From Streptomyces sp. NBC_00190 (lineage in GTDB: Bacteria > Actinomycetota > Actinomycetes > Streptomycetales > Streptomycetaceae): 64,000 nucleotides of DNA. Position 1 is the stretch's first letter; each line of letters opens with the position of its first letter. A program made the translations under genes and the position numbers. The DNA is taken from positions 2,480,001-2,544,000 of the forward strand of contig NZ_CP108131.1 of NCBI RefSeq assembly GCF_036203305.1, in the 5' to 3' direction. Below, piece by piece: positions 51,601 to 61,265 of this stretch. A model generated the notes under the pieces. It was not told the origin of the DNA, ran no database searches, and saw only the letters and a program-made list of their open reading frames with translations.

Positions 51601-54011
51601 ATCTCGCCGTTCTTCGTCACGTCGATGGTGCGGTCGGCGGCGACGTCCTTGGTGCCGTCCTTGTCGATGACGAGGTAGCCGACGGAGGAGGCGCCGGGCT
51701 TCAGCCTGACGTGGGCGAAGGCACCGTAGGCGTCGCGGCCGGTGAAGTCGTGTCCGGCGGGCCAGGGAGTGGCCTCGCCCTCGGCGAGGTCGCCCCAGGC
51801 GTAGAGGCGCCAGTTCGTGTAGTCGCCGTCGGGGCGGTTGTAGTGGACGACCGCGTAGTCGCGCTGGGTGGCGGTGGGGACCTCGGTGGGCGGGACCTGC
51901 CCGGCGGTGGACCCGGCGAGGGCGCTCGCGGTCCGGCCCGCGGAGTCGACGACGACGGCCTTGTAGCGCAGGGCGGTGCCGGCTGGGGCGGTGACGTGCT
52001 GGGTGACCTTGTACGGGGCGTGGTCGGCGGAGCCGAGGACCTGCCACCTGTCGGTGCCGGTCTGCGCGGCGAAGACGACCCGGTTCAGGCCGCCGCCGGA
52101 GACGTCCGCGGTGAGCTCGACGGTGCCGGTGGCGCCCGGGGCCGGGGCCTTGAGGGTCAGGGCGGGCTTGGCGGCGGGGACCGCGAGCGGTGCGGTGCCC
52201 TGGAGCACCACCGAGCCGAAGGCCGGGACGACGACGTTGAGTTTGCCGGCCGCGGAGGCCCGGATCAGCGCGGTGCCGCCGTACAGGGTGCGGTACTGGG
52301 CGCCCGCCGGGGCGTCGATCTCGACGGTCCGGGACTCGGCCGCGTTGTTGGCGGCGACCAGGTACTCGGTGCGGCTGCGCGTGTCCGTGCGGGCGAAGGC
52401 GTAGACGGAGCCGTCGGCGAGGCGCTCGCTCTGGACGCCGTCACGCAGGGCCGGGTGGGCCTTGGTCAGCTTCGAGAGAGCACTGATCTGCTGGTAGAGC
52501 GGGTGACCCGGATCGTAGGCGTCGCTCGCGTGGGTGCGCGCCGTTCCGAGCTGGTCGTCGTCCAGGTAGTCGGCGACCTGGGAGGCGAAGAGGGGCTGGC
52601 GGGCGTCCTTGTCGCCGCCCGCGCCGGTGAAGCCCTGCTCGTCGCCGGAGTAGATCACCGGATTGCCCCGGGAGAAGAACATCAGCTCGTTCGCGAGCCG
52701 GTAGCGGTCCAGCAGCTCCTGCTCCTGCGCGCCGGGCCGGTCCTGCTTCAGGAAGCCGGCGAAGCGGCCCATGTCGTGGTTGCCGAGGAAGGTCACCTGC
52801 TCGTAGGCGTTGGCCTTGCCGGAGGTGTACCGGTAGTCGTCGCCCAGGACGGAGGCCAGCCGGCCGGCTCCCGCGCCCTGTGAGGCGTACGCGCGGATCG
52901 CGTCCTGGAGCGGGAAGTCGAGGGTGGCGTCGAGGCGCCCGCGCGTCACGTACGGGGAGGTGACCGCGGTGTCGGCGGAGTAGACCTCGCCGAACATGAA
53001 GAAGTCGTCGCGGCCGCGCTTGGCGGCGTACGTGTCGAGGGCGGTCGCCCACTGGGTCCAGAACTCGGTGTTGACGTGCTTGACCGTGTCGATGCGGAAG
53101 CCGTCGATACGGAAGTCCTCGACCCACTTCTCGTAGATCTTCTCCATCCCGCTGACGACCTCGGGGCGCTCGGTCCACAGGTCGTCGAGGCCGAAGAAGT
53201 CGCCCTGGTCGGAGGATTCGCCGGCGAAGGTGGAGTCGCCCCGGTTGTGGTACATCGTCGGGTCGTTGAGCCAGGCGGGGACCTTGGCGTTCTTCTTCGC
53301 GTCCGGCACGAAGGGGGTCCTCGGGAAGGACTTGGCGTCCACCTTCGGGAACTTCCCCTTTCCTCCGGCGTAGTCCTTGTCGTCGAAGGGCACGCCGTCC
53401 TTCGTCAGGTACGGGAACGCCCCCTTCGACAGGTACGAGTAGGACGCCTCCCGGTAGTCCACGACGTCGGCGGTGTGGTTGGTGATGACGTCGAAGAAGA
53501 CCTTCATCCCCTTCCCGTGCGCCTTGTCGATCAGCCGCTCCAGGTCCGCGTTGGTACCGAAGTGCGGGTCGACCTGGGTGAAGTCGGTGATCCAGTAGCC
53601 GTGGTAGCCGGCGGAGACGTCGTTCCCCTTGCCCTGCACCGGCTGGTTCTTGAAGATCGGCGCCATCCAGATGGCCGTGGTGCCGAGCCCCTTGATGTAG
53701 TCGAGCCGGTCGGTCAGCCCCTTGAGGTCACCGCCCTGGTAGAAGCCCTTGTCCGTCGGGTCCAGGCCGGTCTGCAGGCGGGAGCCGGTCAGGCCGCCCC
53801 GGTCGTTGCCCGGGTCGCCGTTCGCGAACCGGTCCGGGAGCACGAAGTAGAACTGTTCCCGGGTCAGGTCGTGCCGGGCCGGTTCGGCGGCCAGTTTCGC
53901 GTCCGAGGGCGGCGCGGGCGCCTGAGCGGCGGCCGAGGCCGCGGCGGGGAGGGCGGGCAGGAGCGTCACGGCCAGGGCGGCGGCGAGCACTCCTGCGGCA
54001 GGGCGTATCAA
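48666..54011 (-). CDS. pulA: secreted alpha-amylase / type I pullulanase fusion
   Basis: A 1781-residue exported amylopullulanase. After a signal peptide (about 27 residues, ending AAASAAA) comes a GH13 alpha-amylase ([11 protein letters not shown] near 305, [16 protein letters not shown]). Two CBM41-like starch-binding modules follow ([12 protein letters not shown] near 722, [12 protein letters not shown] near 830). Then comes a GH13 pullulanase domain (ELHIRDFS near 1174, [13 protein letters not shown] near 1384, [24 protein letters not shown]). It cuts alpha-1,4 and alpha-1,6 links. The start is TTG 54011, with AAGGAG 7 nt upstream. The open frame extends far beyond it but is only a shadow of the next gene. 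Confidence 0.92.
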   Translation of the reverse strand: MIRPAAGVLAAALAVTLLPALPAAASAAAQAPAPPSDAKLAAEPARHDLTREQFYFVLPDRFANGDPGNDRGGLTGSRLQTGLDPTDKGFYQGGDLKGLTDRLDYIKGLGTTAIWMAPIFKNQPVQGKGNDVSAGYHGYWITDFTQVDPHFGTNADLERLIDKAHGKGMKVFFDVITNHTADVVDYREASYSYLSKGAFPYLTKDGVPFDDKDYAGGKGKFPKVDAKSFPRTPFVPDAKKNAKVPAWLNDPTMYHNRGDSTFAGESSDQGDFFGLDDLWTERPEVVSGMEKIYEKWVEDFRIDGFRIDTVKHVNTEFWTQWATALDTYAAKRGRDDFFMFGEVYSADTAVTSPYVTRGRLDATLDFPLQDAIRAYASQGAGAGRLASVLGDDYRYTSGKANAYEQVTFLGNHDMGRFAGFLKQDRPGAQEQELLDRYRLANELMFFSRGNPVIYSGDEQGFTGAGGDKDARQPLFASQVADYLDDDQLGTARTHASDAYDPGHPLYQQISALSKLTKAHPALRDGVQSERLADGSVYAFARTDTRSRTEYLVAANNAAESRTVEIDAPAGAQYRTLYGGTALIRASAAGKLNVVVPAFGSVVLQGTAPLAVPAAKPALTLKAPAPGATGTVELTADVSGGGLNRVVFAAQTGTDRWQVLGSADHAPYKVTQHVTAPAGTALRYKAVVVDSAGRTASALAGSTAGQVPPTEVPTATQRDYAVVHYNRPDGDYTNWRLYAWGDLAEGEATPWPAGHDFTGRDAYGAFAHVRLKPGASSVGYLVIDKDGTKDVAADRTIDVTKNGEIWLEQGKEPARTDRPAYPPQDTAKAVLHYQRPDGAYDGWGLHVWTGAASPTDWSKPLLPTRTDSYGAVYEVPLAAGSTSLSYILHKGDEKDLPTDQSLDLKATGHEVWMLGGKEKYLLPQPAGAGAALDLTKAQAVWIDRDTLAWNAPAAAASAQLLASREGAVKAENGTLTGRAEWLRLTRSELTAAQKQKFPHLAAYTAFTVDPRDRDRVREALRGQLVASARAANGAVLAATGVQLAGVLDDLYTTNTPLGAVFKDGRPTLSVWAPTAQQVALELDGRTVAMRRDDATGVWSVRGERSWTGKPYRFAVTVWAPSTGQVVRNLVTDPYSTALTTDSTHSLAVDLADPKLAPPGWRQLRKPAPVPFTSAQIQELHIRDFSVADRTSTHPGQYLAFTDTGSAGMRHLRDLAAAGTSYVHLLPAFDIGTIPEKPGDRTEPACDLKVYAPDSQEQQACVAAAAAKDAYNWGYDPLHYTVPEGSYASDPNGTARTVEFRRMVQSLNGAGLRTVMDVVYNHTVASGQSDKSVLDRIVPGYYQRLLADGSVATSTCCSNTAPENAMMGRLVVDSVVTWAKEYKVDGFRFDLMGHHPKANILAVRKALDELTVAKDGVDGKKIVLYGEGWNFGEVADDARFVQATQKNMAGTGIATFSDRARDAVRGGGPFDEDPRVQGFASGLFTAPNGSPANGTPAEQKARLLHDQDLIKVGLSGNLASYSFTDTAGRRIKGSELDYNGAPAGYAAAPGDALAYADAHDNETLADALTYKLPPATSSQDKARMQVLALATATLSQGPALSQAGTDLLRSKSLDRNSYDSGDWFNAIQWDCRGGNGFGRGLPPAADNASKWLYAKPLLTGPAPTCADIDGTSAAYRDLLKIRTTEPEFALTTAQAVQSRLAFPLSGKDETPGVITMTLGDLVVVFNATPTAQPQRVPVLAGTAYTLHQVQAAGSDATVKRSTYDKTTGEFTVPARTVSVFTRR

Positions 54012-54044
54012 GGCGGTTCTCCTTGTGTACGTGTCGCATGGATG

Positions 54045-54088
54045 AGGGCCGCCCGACGTGGCAGGGGATGGTGGTGCCGGGCGGCCCT
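54045..54088 (-). terminator. hairpin between alpha-amylase and pullulanase genes
   Basis: AGGGCCGCCC pairs exactly with GGGCGGCCCT around a 24-nt loop in the 95-bp gap. It may reduce read-through from the amylase gene. Confidence 0.45.
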
Positions 54089-54106
54089 GGTCTGTGGAGC
54101 GGCGGC

Positions 54107-55810
54107 TCAGTTGCGCCAGGTGTCGGTCAGCGTGACCTTGCCGCTCGCGGGGACGGTGGCGGTGCGGTTGGCTCCGCTCTCCCAGGTGACGTTGCCCGCG
54201 GCGTCCTTGCGGACGTACTTGTACGCGAAGGCGGTGCCGGCCGGGAGGGTGACGTCGAGCTTCCAGACGGGGTAGGCCGCCGGGTCGAGCTTGAGGGCGG
54301 CCGCGGTGTTCCAGGAGCCGAGCTCGGCGCGGTCGCCGGTGACGTAGATGTTCTGGCTGGTGACGGTGGTCGCGTTGACGGCGAAGGAGGCACCGCTGGT
54401 GGCCGTCGGCGGCGGGGTCGTGCCGCCGGAGCAGGTACGGGCACCCGTGTGCAGGGCGACGGCCGTCCCGGCGGGGAGGGTGGCGGTGAACTGGCCGCCG
54501 GAGTTCACGGTGACCGTGCGGTTGTTCTGCACGTCGCAGTAGTCGCCCGCCGCGAGGGAGGTCTGGAAGGTGCGGGTCAGGGCCGAGACCTCGTGGTTGA
54601 TCGCCACGTACGCCTTGGAACCGCGCCCGAAGGCGATCTGGTCGCCGCCGTTGTCCCACCAGTCGGTGACGGACTGCCCGCGGGCCGCGTTGCGCAAGCC
54701 GACCATGGAGGAGATCTCCCGCCAGGCGTGCTGGCACTTCCAGCCGTCCGCGTAACAGGCGTTCACCGTGCCGCCGTTCGGCGGACCGGCGTCCTTGTCG
54801 GTCCACTCGTAGCCGGAGTGGACGTCCGGGGAGCCGTAGGGCCAGGCCAGCATGAACACGCTGGCGAGGGTGTAGTCCGAGCCGTTCTTGTAGTTGAGGG
54901 TGTCCCCGCCGCGCTCGGTGTCGTGGTTGTCGACGAAGACGGCCGACTGGGCGGAGGGCATGTGGCCCCAGGCCTCGCCGAAGTTCTTCAGGTAGGCGAG
55001 GTTCTCGTTCTGGAAGACCCGCTTGAGGTCGCGGGCGTAACGGAACTCCTGGACGTCCCCGTTGCCGAGGTACTCGCTCGGCGAGACGGCCTCGCCCGTG
55101 CCGTAGATCGCCTCCTGCTTCCAGTAGACGCCGGGGTTCGTCAGCCGGGACTTGATGTTGGCGAGGTCGGCGGCGGGCATGTGCTTGGCGGCGTCGATCC
55201 GGAACCCGTCGACGCCGAGGGAGGCCAGGTCGTTGAGGTAGCCGGCGATCTTTCCGCGTACGTGGTCCTCGCCGGTGTCGAGGTCCGCGAGCTGGACGAG
55301 CTCGCAGTTCTGGACGTTGGCACGGTCCTGGTAGTTCGAGATCGTCGCCCGGCAGTCGTCCATGTCGGAACCGGAGTAGATCCCCGGGTAGTTGTACTTC
55401 GTGTACGAACTCCCGCCGGTGCCGGTGCCGTCGGCGGCGGCCATGTGGTTGATCACCGAGTCCGCGACGACCTTCACGCCGGCGGCGTGGCAGGTGTCGA
55501 CCATGCTCTTGAAGGCGGTCCGGTCGCCGAGCCTGCCGGCGATCTTGTAGCTGACGGGCTGGTACGAGGTCCACCACTGGGGGCCCTGGATGTGCTCCTG
55601 GGGAGGCGAGACCTGGACGTAGCCGTATCCGGCGGGGCCGAGGGTGTCGGTGCAGGCCCGGGCGACGGAGTCGAACTTCCACTCGAAGAGGACGGCGGTG
55701 ACGTCCTTGTCGCCGGGAGGCGCGGCGGCGGCCTGCGGCGCTTGCGCGGTGAGGGTGGCCGCTGCGACGGCCAGGGCCGCGAGGGCGGCGGCTCTGCGGG
55801 GGCGGGGCAT
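54107..55810 (-). CDS. secreted alpha-amylase with C-terminal CBM20
   Basis: A 567-residue exported GH13 alpha-amylase. A signal peptide ends near QAAAA. The catalytic part has [24 protein letters not shown] (near 203), the acid in YWKQEAI and [11 protein letters not shown]. After a TPPPTATS linker, residues 472-567 form a CBM20 starch-binding domain ([20 protein letters not shown]). ATG 55810 has AGGAGG 7 nt upstream. A CTTGCGCAAG palindrome 68 nt upstream is a likely MalR operator. It works with the pullulanase downstream to free maltodextrins for MalEFG. Confidence 0.95.
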   Translation of the reverse strand: MPRPRRAAALAALAVAAATLTAQAPQAAAAPPGDKDVTAVLFEWKFDSVARACTDTLGPAGYGYVQVSPPQEHIQGPQWWTSYQPVSYKIAGRLGDRTAFKSMVDTCHAAGVKVVADSVINHMAAADGTGTGGSSYTKYNYPGIYSGSDMDDCRATISNYQDRANVQNCELVQLADLDTGEDHVRGKIAGYLNDLASLGVDGFRIDAAKHMPAADLANIKSRLTNPGVYWKQEAIYGTGEAVSPSEYLGNGDVQEFRYARDLKRVFQNENLAYLKNFGEAWGHMPSAQSAVFVDNHDTERGGDTLNYKNGSDYTLASVFMLAWPYGSPDVHSGYEWTDKDAGPPNGGTVNACYADGWKCQHAWREISSMVGLRNAARGQSVTDWWDNGGDQIAFGRGSKAYVAINHEVSALTRTFQTSLAAGDYCDVQNNRTVTVNSGGQFTATLPAGTAVALHTGARTCSGGTTPPPTATSGASFAVNATTVTSQNIYVTGDRAELGSWNTAAALKLDPAAYPVWKLDVTLPAGTAFAYKYVRKDAAGNVTWESGANRTATVPASGKVTLTDTWRN

Positions 55811-55870
55811 GTGGGGCCTCCTGGCGGAGAGGGGGGATTGTGGCGACCGTAGGGGCCGCGCCCCAGCCCT

Positions 55871-55895
55871 GCAAGACCTTGCGCAAGAGATTGCA
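55871..55895. promoter_or_regulatory. MalR-type operator upstream of the alpha-amylase
   Basis: CTTGCGCAAG (55878-55887) is a perfect palindrome flanked by GCAAG (55871-55875) and TTGCAG (55891-55896). CTTGC/GCAAG half-sites are the known recognition pattern of the Streptomyces LacI-family maltose regulator. Confidence 0.6.
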
Positions 55896-55955
55896 GAATT
55901 GTTTCGTGAAGGTGGCCCCCGGGTGTTGTCGGTGGTGGCTGCGACCCTTGGGCCC

Positions 55956-56405
55956 ATGGAGATGCAGCTGACGATCGACTGCGCGGACCCCCGGCGCATG
56001 GTGGCCTTCTGGACCGGAGCGCTCGGGTACGTACCGGAGCCCCCGCCCGCCGGGCACGCGACCTGGCGGGCCTACTGGCAGGACATGGGCGTGCCCCCGG
56101 AGGAGCTGGGCGAGGACGCCGGGGAGACCCCGGAGTCGATCGTCGACCCGGAGGGCCGCGGCCCGCGCATCTGGTTCCAGCTCGTCCCCGAGCCGAAGAC
56201 CGTCAAGAACCGCCTCCACCTCGACCTGAAGGTCGGCGGCGGGCGGGACGTGGACATCGCCCTGCGCAAGGAGCGGGTCACGGCCACGGTGGAGCGGGTC
56301 ACCGCGGCCGGTGCCACCATCCTGCGGATCATGGACGAGCCGGACATGCCGTACTACGCGGTCGTGCTCCAGGACCCCGAGGGCAACGAGTTCTGCGTGG
56401 TCTGA
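55956..56405 (+). CDS. VOC/glyoxalase-like protein
   Basis: A 149-residue protein with the vicinal oxygen chelate fold: [40 protein letters not shown] and [14 protein letters not shown]. Metal ligands (His in RLHLDL, Glu in GNEFCVV) look present. The exact reaction is unknown. ATG 55956 or 55962 could be the start. It diverges from the alpha-amylase and converges with the LacI-type gene. Confidence 0.82.
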   Translation: MEMQLTIDCADPRRMVAFWTGALGYVPEPPPAGHATWRAYWQDMGVPPEELGEDAGETPESIVDPEGRGPRIWFQLVPEPKTVKNRLHLDLKVGGGRDVDIALRKERVTATVERVTAAGATILRIMDEPDMPYYAVVLQDPEGNEFCVV

Positions 56406-56419
56406 CGCGGGGCGCCTGG

Positions 56420-56460
56420 CCGCCCCCGGCGGCTCAACCTGACGGGCCCGCCGGGGGCGG
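56420..56460 (+). terminator. hairpin after the VOC gene
   Basis: Perfect 13-bp stem CCGCCCCCGGCGG / CCGCCGGGGGCGG begins 15 nt after the stop. Confidence 0.7.
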
Positions 56461-56463
56461 GGA

Positions 56464-56582
56464 CGGGGCGGGGTGTCGGCCGGGACGTAAAACGTGATTT
56501 GTGGCGCCTGCCAGGCCCGTAAGGGCCGAAGCCTGGCCCAGGGCGCCATAAATCATGCAGTCCCGGCCGACACCCCGCCCCG
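56464..56582. repeat. 119-bp near-perfect palindromic element
   Basis: Outer arms of 23 bp (56464-56486 and 56560-56582) are exactly complementary. Inner arms of 15 bp (56494-56508, 56542-56556) match at 13 positions. The core has further CCAGGC/GCCTGG pairing. It fills the convergent gap next to an ordinary terminator and may be a mobile palindromic element or a strong terminator for the LacI gene. Confidence 0.7.
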
Positions 56583-56606
56583 GCACCGACCCCGGCCCCG
56601 CCCGAG

Positions 56607-56636
56607 CAAGGGCAAGGGCAAGGGCAAGGGCAAGGG
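56607..56636. repeat. five perfect CAAGGG hexamer repeats
   Basis: Five exact tandem copies abut the LacI-type gene's stop codon at 56637. On the minus strand they read CCCTTG and contain repeated CTTGC, the half-site of MalR operators. Confidence 0.8.
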
Positions 56637-57641
56637 CTATGCCGGGGCCTGGGCCGTCGAGCCCCTGACCACCAGTTCCGGCTGGAAGATGTACTCCGTG
56701 CGCTGGACGGGGGTGCCGCCCACCGCCTCCAGCAGCGCGCCCACCGCCGCCGTCGCCATCGCCCGTACGGGCTGGCGCACCGTCGTCAGCGGCGGGTCCG
56801 TGAACGGGATCAGCGGCGAGTCGTCGAAGCCGACCACCGAGACGTCCTCCGGCACCCGCAGCCCCCGCTCGCGCGCCGCGCGGATGACGCCCAGCGCCAT
56901 CGGGTCGCTGCCGCACACGATGCCCGTGCAGCCCCGGTCCAGCAGGGCGATCCCCGCCGCGTGGCCGCCCTCCACCGTGAACAGCGTCCGCTGGATCAGC
57001 CCCTCCGCATCCGCCGAAGGACGGGCCGCGACGAAGCCCTGCTCCTTGCGGGCCGACGGCACGTACCGCGTCGGCCCGATCGCCAGGCCGATCCGCCGGT
57101 GCCCCAGGTCCTCCAGGTGCCGTACCGCCATGTCCGCCGCCGCCCGGTCGTCCGGGGAGACGAACGGCGCGCTGATCTGCTCGTTGAAGCCGTTGATCAG
57201 CACGAAGGGCGTACCCCGGGCGGCCAGTCGCTGGTAGCGCGCCGGATCCGCCATCGAGTCAGCGTGCAGCCCCGACAGGAACACGATCCCCGTGACCCCA
57301 CGCTCCTCCAGCTGCTCCACCAGCTCGTCCTCGGTGGCACCGCCCGGAGTCTGCGTGCACAGCACGGGCGTGTACCCGTGCCCGGCCAGCGCCTGCTCTA
57401 TGACCTGCGCGAACGCCGGAAAGATCGGGTTGGTGAGCTCCGGGATCAGCAGCCCCACCAAGCCGTTGCTGCGCCGCCGCAGCCGTACGGGCCGCTCGTA
57501 ACCGAGCAGGTCGAGCGCGGCCAGCACCTTGTGCCGGGTGCCGGCCGCCACGCCCGACTTGCCGTTGAGCACGCGGCTGACGGTCGCCTCGCTGACCTGG
57601 GCCTGCGCGGCGATGTCCGTCAGCCGGAGGGGGGAGGTCAC
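56637..57641 (-). CDS. LacI-family regulator, MalR-like
   Basis: A 334-residue regulator. The HTH is LTDIAAQAQVSEATVSRVLN, and the sugar-binding domain has VGLLIPELTNPIFPAFAQVI and GFDDSPLIPFTDPPLTTVRQ, very close to Streptomyces MalR. It should bind CTTGC/GCAAG operators and respond to maltose or maltodextrin. The GTG at 57641 overlaps the aglA stop as GTGA, so it is the last gene of malEFG-aglA. In Streptomyces coelicolor malR sits divergently upstream of malE. Here that place is taken by a second glucosidase, so this may be a paralogue. Confidence 0.87.
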   Translation of the reverse strand: MTSPLRLTDIAAQAQVSEATVSRVLNGKSGVAAGTRHKVLAALDLLGYERPVRLRRRSNGLVGLLIPELTNPIFPAFAQVIEQALAGHGYTPVLCTQTPGGATEDELVEQLEERGVTGIVFLSGLHADSMADPARYQRLAARGTPFVLINGFNEQISAPFVSPDDRAAADMAVRHLEDLGHRRIGLAIGPTRYVPSARKEQGFVAARPSADAEGLIQRTLFTVEGGHAAGIALLDRGCTGIVCGSDPMALGVIRAARERGLRVPEDVSVVGFDDSPLIPFTDPPLTTVRQPVRAMATAAVGALLEAVGGTPVQRTEYIFQPELVVRGSTAQAPA

Positions 57642-59326
57642 CCCGACGTCACCTGCCACCACACCGTGGTGTCGGCCGGCAGCACGCCGTCCTCGACCGC
57701 CTCGCCGCTGGACAGCAGGGCCTCGCCCTCGACGGGGAACCGTACCGCCGTGCCGGTGGTGTTGGCGGTGCAGAGGAAGTCCCCGCGGCGGAAGACCAGG
57801 ACGCCGGCGGGAGCGTCCTGCCAGTCCACCGACTCGCCCGCGCCCAGGTCCGGGCGCTCGCGGCGCAGCCGCAGGGCGGTCCGGTACAGCTCCAGGGTGG
57901 AGGACGGGTCGCCGGTCTGCGCCTCCACGCTCAGCGCCGCCCAGGAGTCCGGCTGCGGGAGCCAGCTTCCGCCGGTGCCGAAGCCGTACGGGGCCTGCGT
58001 ACCCGACCACGGGATGGGGACCCGGCAGCCGTCGCGGAAGCCGTCCTGTCCCGCCGCGCGGAAGAACGACGGGTCCTGACGGACCTCGTCCGGCAGGTCG
58101 GTGACGTCGGGCAGGCCGAGTTCCTCGCCCTGGTAGACGTACGCCGAACCGGGCAGCGCCAGCATCAGCAGGGTCGCCGCGCGGGCCCGCCGCAGACCGA
58201 GCTCACGGTCGCCGGCCTCGCGCAGCTGCGTGCCGAGGCCGGCGGGGTTGGCGAAGCGGGTGGCGTGCCGGGTGACGTCGTGGTTGGACAGCACCCAGGT
58301 GGTGGGGGCGCCGACGGGGCGCATCGCGGCCAGGGAGCCGTCGATGACCTCGCGCAGTGCGTCCGCGTCCCAGTCGGCCGTCAGGTACTGGAAGTTGAAC
58401 GCCTGGTGCATCTCGTCGGGGCGGACGTAGCGGGCCGTGCGCTCGACGGTCGGGGTCCATGCCTCGGCGACCAGGACGCGGTCGCCCTCGTACTCGTCGA
58501 GGATCCGGCGCCAGGAGCGGTATATCTCGTGGACGCCGTCCTGGTCGAAGAAGGGCATGACGTCGTTGCCGAGCAGCTTGAGCTGGTCCTTGGCGCCGAG
58601 GTCGGGCAGACCGGGCGCCTTGACCAGGCCGTGGGCCACGTCGACGCGGAACCCGTCGGCGCCGAGGTCGAGCCAGAACCGCAGGATGGAGCGGAACTCG
58701 TCCTGGACGGCCGGGTGCTCCCAGTTGAAGTCGGGCTGCTCGGGTGCGAAGAGGTGCAGGTACCACTCTCCCCCAGCCTCCGGCTGGGAGGTGCCCCCAT
58801 CGCCTGCCGGCGCCGCGACCCGGGTCCAGGCGGGCCCGCCGAAGATCGACTCCCAGTCGTTGGGCGGCAGTTCGCCGTTCTCACCCTTGCCGGAACGGAA
58901 GTGGAAGCGCTCCCGCAGCCGGGAACCGGAGCCTTCGCGCAGCGCCTGCTTGAACCATTCGTGCTGGTCGGAGCAGTGGTTCGGGACGAGGTCGACGATG
59001 ATGCGCAGGCCCAGTCCGTGGGCCTCGCGGATCACGGCGTCGGCGTCGTGCAGGGTGCCGAACATCGGGTCGATGGCCCGGTAGTCGGCGACGTCGTAGC
59101 CCGCGTCGGCCTGCGGGGAGGCGTAGAACGGGCTCAGCCAGACGGCGTCGACACCCAGTTCCTTGAGGTAGGGCAGGCGGCTGCGGATGCCTTCGAGGTC
59201 CCCCATGCCGTCCCCGTTGGAGTCGGCGAAGCTGCGCGGATAGACCTGGTAGATCACCGCTTCTCTCCACCAGCCGGGCAGGGTGCCGCTGGAGGTGGGA
59301 AGTGCGTCGGCGAGGTGCTGGGTCAT
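57638..59326 (-). CDS. aglA: GH13 alpha-glucosidase
   Basis: A 562-residue cytoplasmic GH13 (oligo-1,6/alpha-1,4-glucosidase group) that hydrolyses imported maltodextrins. Motifs: WWREAVIYQVYPRSFADSNG, DLVPNHCSDQHEWF, nucleophile GFRVDVAHG (near 228), acid VAEAW (near 287) and LSNHDVTRH (near 347). Near residue 180 an inserted loop AGDGGTSQPEAGGEW is encoded by a 33-bp palindromic repeat (58768-58800). The ATG at 59326 has AAGGA upstream. It follows malG by 46 nt and overlaps the LacI-type gene. The paralogue at 62763 carries the same insert. Confidence 0.92.
   Translation of the reverse strand: MTQHLADALPTSSGTLPGWWREAVIYQVYPRSFADSNGDGMGDLEGIRSRLPYLKELGVDAVWLSPFYASPQADAGYDVADYRAIDPMFGTLHDADAVIREAHGLGLRIIVDLVPNHCSDQHEWFKQALREGSGSRLRERFHFRSGKGENGELPPNDWESIFGGPAWTRVAAPAGDGGTSQPEAGGEWYLHLFAPEQPDFNWEHPAVQDEFRSILRFWLDLGADGFRVDVAHGLVKAPGLPDLGAKDQLKLLGNDVMPFFDQDGVHEIYRSWRRILDEYEGDRVLVAEAWTPTVERTARYVRPDEMHQAFNFQYLTADWDADALREVIDGSLAAMRPVGAPTTWVLSNHDVTRHATRFANPAGLGTQLREAGDRELGLRRARAATLLMLALPGSAYVYQGEELGLPDVTDLPDEVRQDPSFFRAAGQDGFRDGCRVPIPWSGTQAPYGFGTGGSWLPQPDSWAALSVEAQTGDPSSTLELYRTALRLRRERPDLGAGESVDWQDAPAGVLVFRRGDFLCTANTTGTAVRFPVEGEALLSSGEAVEDGVLPADTTVWWQVTSG
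58768..58800. repeat. 33-bp Streptomyces-type palindromic repeat inside aglA
   Basis: The + strand starts CTCCCCCAGCCTCCGGCTGG and ends GCCCCCAT. CCAGCC and GGCTGG form a tight hairpin. This type of element is common between genes in Streptomyces. Here it is in frame within coding sequence. A second copy at 63295-63327 is nearly identical. Confidence 0.75.
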
Positions 59327-59372
59327 GTCGTCCTTGAAGAGATCGGGCCGGAAAGGTGAGCAGGCAGGGAGG

Positions 59373-60218
59373 TCAGCCCTTGGTGGCGCCTGCGGTCATT
59401 CCGGCGACGAGGTGACGCTGGGCGAAAACGAAGAAGATCGCCGCGGGGATGGCGATGAGGACCGAGGCGGCGCTCATCGCACCCCAGTTGGAGGTGTACT
59501 GCGTGACGAAGGTCTGCAGTCCGCCTGCCAGGGTGAGGTTCTCCTCGCCGACCATGAAGGCGGAGGCGTACGCCACTTCGCCCCAGGCGGTGATGAAGGC
59601 GTAGAAGCCGGTGACGGCGAGGCCGGGCTTGGCGAGCGGCAGGATGAGCCGCCAGAACGTGCCGAAGGGGTTGAGCCCGTCGACGCGGCCGGATTCGTCG
59701 ATCTCCACCGGGATGGTGTCGAAGAAGCCCTTCATCATCCAGGCGCAGAACGGCACGGCGATGGTGAGGTAGGTGATGATCAGACCGATCGGCTGGTTGA
59801 GCAGGCCGAGGTCGCCCATCAGGTTGTAGAGCGGCACGATGAGGATCGCCATCGGGAACATCTGCGTGATGAGCAGGGTCCACATCAGCGGCTTCATGCC
59901 GGGGAACTTGAACCGGCTGACCGCGTATCCGGTGGTGGCGGCGATGAACACACCGAGGACGGTGGTGACGCCGGCGACCAGGACGGAGTTGGCGAACCAG
60001 CTGAGGAAGTGGCTCGACTCCAGCAGGTACGTGTAGTTGCCGAGGCTCGGTTCCTTGACGAAGTCCGTGGTGACCGCGTACTCGGCGGGCTTGAGCGAGG
60101 TCAGCAGGATCCACAGCACCGGGAAGACGGCGATGACGGACGCGACGAGCAGCGTGAGGTGCAGGCCGACGGAGGCGAGCGGGGCGCGGGCGCCCCGAGT
60201 GCGGGTGGTCATGGTCAC
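59373..60218 (-). CDS. malG: maltose/maltodextrin ABC permease MalG
   Basis: A 281-residue inner-membrane permease with six segments. The EAA loop reads ESGRVDGLNPFGTFWRLILP, followed by LAKPGLAVTGFYAFITAWGE. It pairs with MalF and takes maltodextrin from MalE. The start could be GTG 60218 (GGGAG 7 nt upstream, overlapping the malF stop as GTGA), GTG 60221 or ATG 60212. No ATPase gene is present. Streptomyces uses the shared MsiK ATPase encoded elsewhere. Confidence 0.93.
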   Translation of the reverse strand: MTMTTRTRGARAPLASVGLHLTLLVASVIAVFPVLWILLTSLKPAEYAVTTDFVKEPSLGNYTYLLESSHFLSWFANSVLVAGVTTVLGVFIAATTGYAVSRFKFPGMKPLMWTLLITQMFPMAILIVPLYNLMGDLGLLNQPIGLIITYLTIAVPFCAWMMKGFFDTIPVEIDESGRVDGLNPFGTFWRLILPLAKPGLAVTGFYAFITAWGEVAYASAFMVGEENLTLAGGLQTFVTQYTSNWGAMSAASVLIAIPAAIFFVFAQRHLVAGMTAGATKG

Positions 60219-61258
60219 CACACCTCTCCCTGCTTGCGCAGCGAGCGCCGGTAGACCAGCGCGAAGATCATGAGCAGGGCGAGGATCAGCACGCCCCAGG
60301 TCGCGGAGCCGGCGAAGTCGCGCGGGCTCGCGATGAACGCCTCGCGGAAGGCCTGCGTCACCAGGATCTCGGTGGAGTCACCGGGTCCGCCGCGGGTGAG
60401 CAGGAAGATCACCGGGAACATGTTGAAGGTCCAGATGGTGGAGAGCAGGATCACCGTCATGCTCACCGCGCGCAGCCCGGGCAGCGTGATGTGCCGGAAC
60501 CGCTGCCAGGCGCTCGCGCCGTCCATCTCGGCGGCTTCGTAGAGCTCACCGGGAATGGACTGCAGTCCGCCGAGGAGGGCGACCATCATGAAGGGGACGC
60601 CGAGCCAGACGTTGACGGCCACGACCGAGAACTTGGCCCAGGTCGGGTCGTCGAGCCACGGGATGGCGGCGATGCCGCCACCGTCGAGGATCTTGTTGAG
60701 GATGCCGTTGTCGCGGTTGAAGAGGAACCGCCAGGCGAAGACCGAGACGAAGCCGGGGACGGCCCAGGGCAGGATGAGCGCCATCCGGTAGGCGGCGCGG
60801 CCCCGGAAGTCCCGGTTGAGCATGTTGGCGAGGACCAGGCCGAGGGTGAAGGTGATCGACACGCACGCGACGGTCCACATCACCGTCCACACCAGCCGCT
60901 GCAGGAACACCGGGTCGCCGAGCACGGCCGTGTAGTTGTCGAGTCCGACGAACTCGTACGAGGCCTCGATGTGGCGCGCGCCGATGGTGCGGGCCACGTT
61001 GCGCTCGTTGGCATCGGTCAGCGACAGGTAGACGCCGCGGACGAGCGGCCAGCCGATGATCACGCCGAGGACGAGCACCACCGGGGCGACCATGGCCCAG
61101 GCGTACCAGTGGGTGGCGAGGGCACGCCTCAGTCCGCCGCGCCTGCCGTTGCCGACGCTGTCGCTGTCAGTCCTGCGGCTCGGGCCGCGGGCGGCGACGT
61201 CGTTCTCGACGTCGTCGCCCGCGGCCTTCGCCACCGACTGGCTGGTGTGAGCAGCCAT
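60215..61258 (-). CDS. malF: maltose/maltodextrin ABC permease MalF
   Basis: A 347-residue permease with a 50-residue cytoplasmic N-tail and six membrane segments (first YAWAMVAPVVLVLGVIIGW). The EAA loop is YEAAEMDGASAWQRFRHITL followed by PGL. It forms the channel with MalG. ATG 61258 is 7 nt downstream of the malE stop, with GGAAG about 10 nt upstream, so malE and malF are co-translated or tightly linked. Confidence 0.94.
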   Translation of the reverse strand: MAAHTSQSVAKAAGDDVENDVAARGPSRRTDSDSVGNGRRGGLRRALATHWYAWAMVAPVVLVLGVIIGWPLVRGVYLSLTDANERNVARTIGARHIEASYEFVGLDNYTAVLGDPVFLQRLVWTVMWTVACVSITFTLGLVLANMLNRDFRGRAAYRMALILPWAVPGFVSVFAWRFLFNRDNGILNKILDGGGIAAIPWLDDPTWAKFSVVAVNVWLGVPFMMVALLGGLQSIPGELYEAAEMDGASAWQRFRHITLPGLRAVSMTVILLSTIWTFNMFPVIFLLTRGGPGDSTEILVTQAFREAFIASPRDFAGSATWGVLILALLMIFALVYRRSLRKQGEVW

Positions 61259-61265
61259 GGTTTCG

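Noticed and set aside
48666..56549. A single 2627-residue frame on the minus strand
   Set aside because: Only the part from TTG 54011 encodes the amylase-pullulanase. Upstream the frame is the shadow of the separate alpha-amylase gene, which has its own signal peptide and ribosome site.
56607..56636. Hexamer repeats as a C-terminal extension of the LacI-type protein
   Set aside because: The stop codon at 56637-56639 precedes the tract in the direction of transcription, so it is untranslated.
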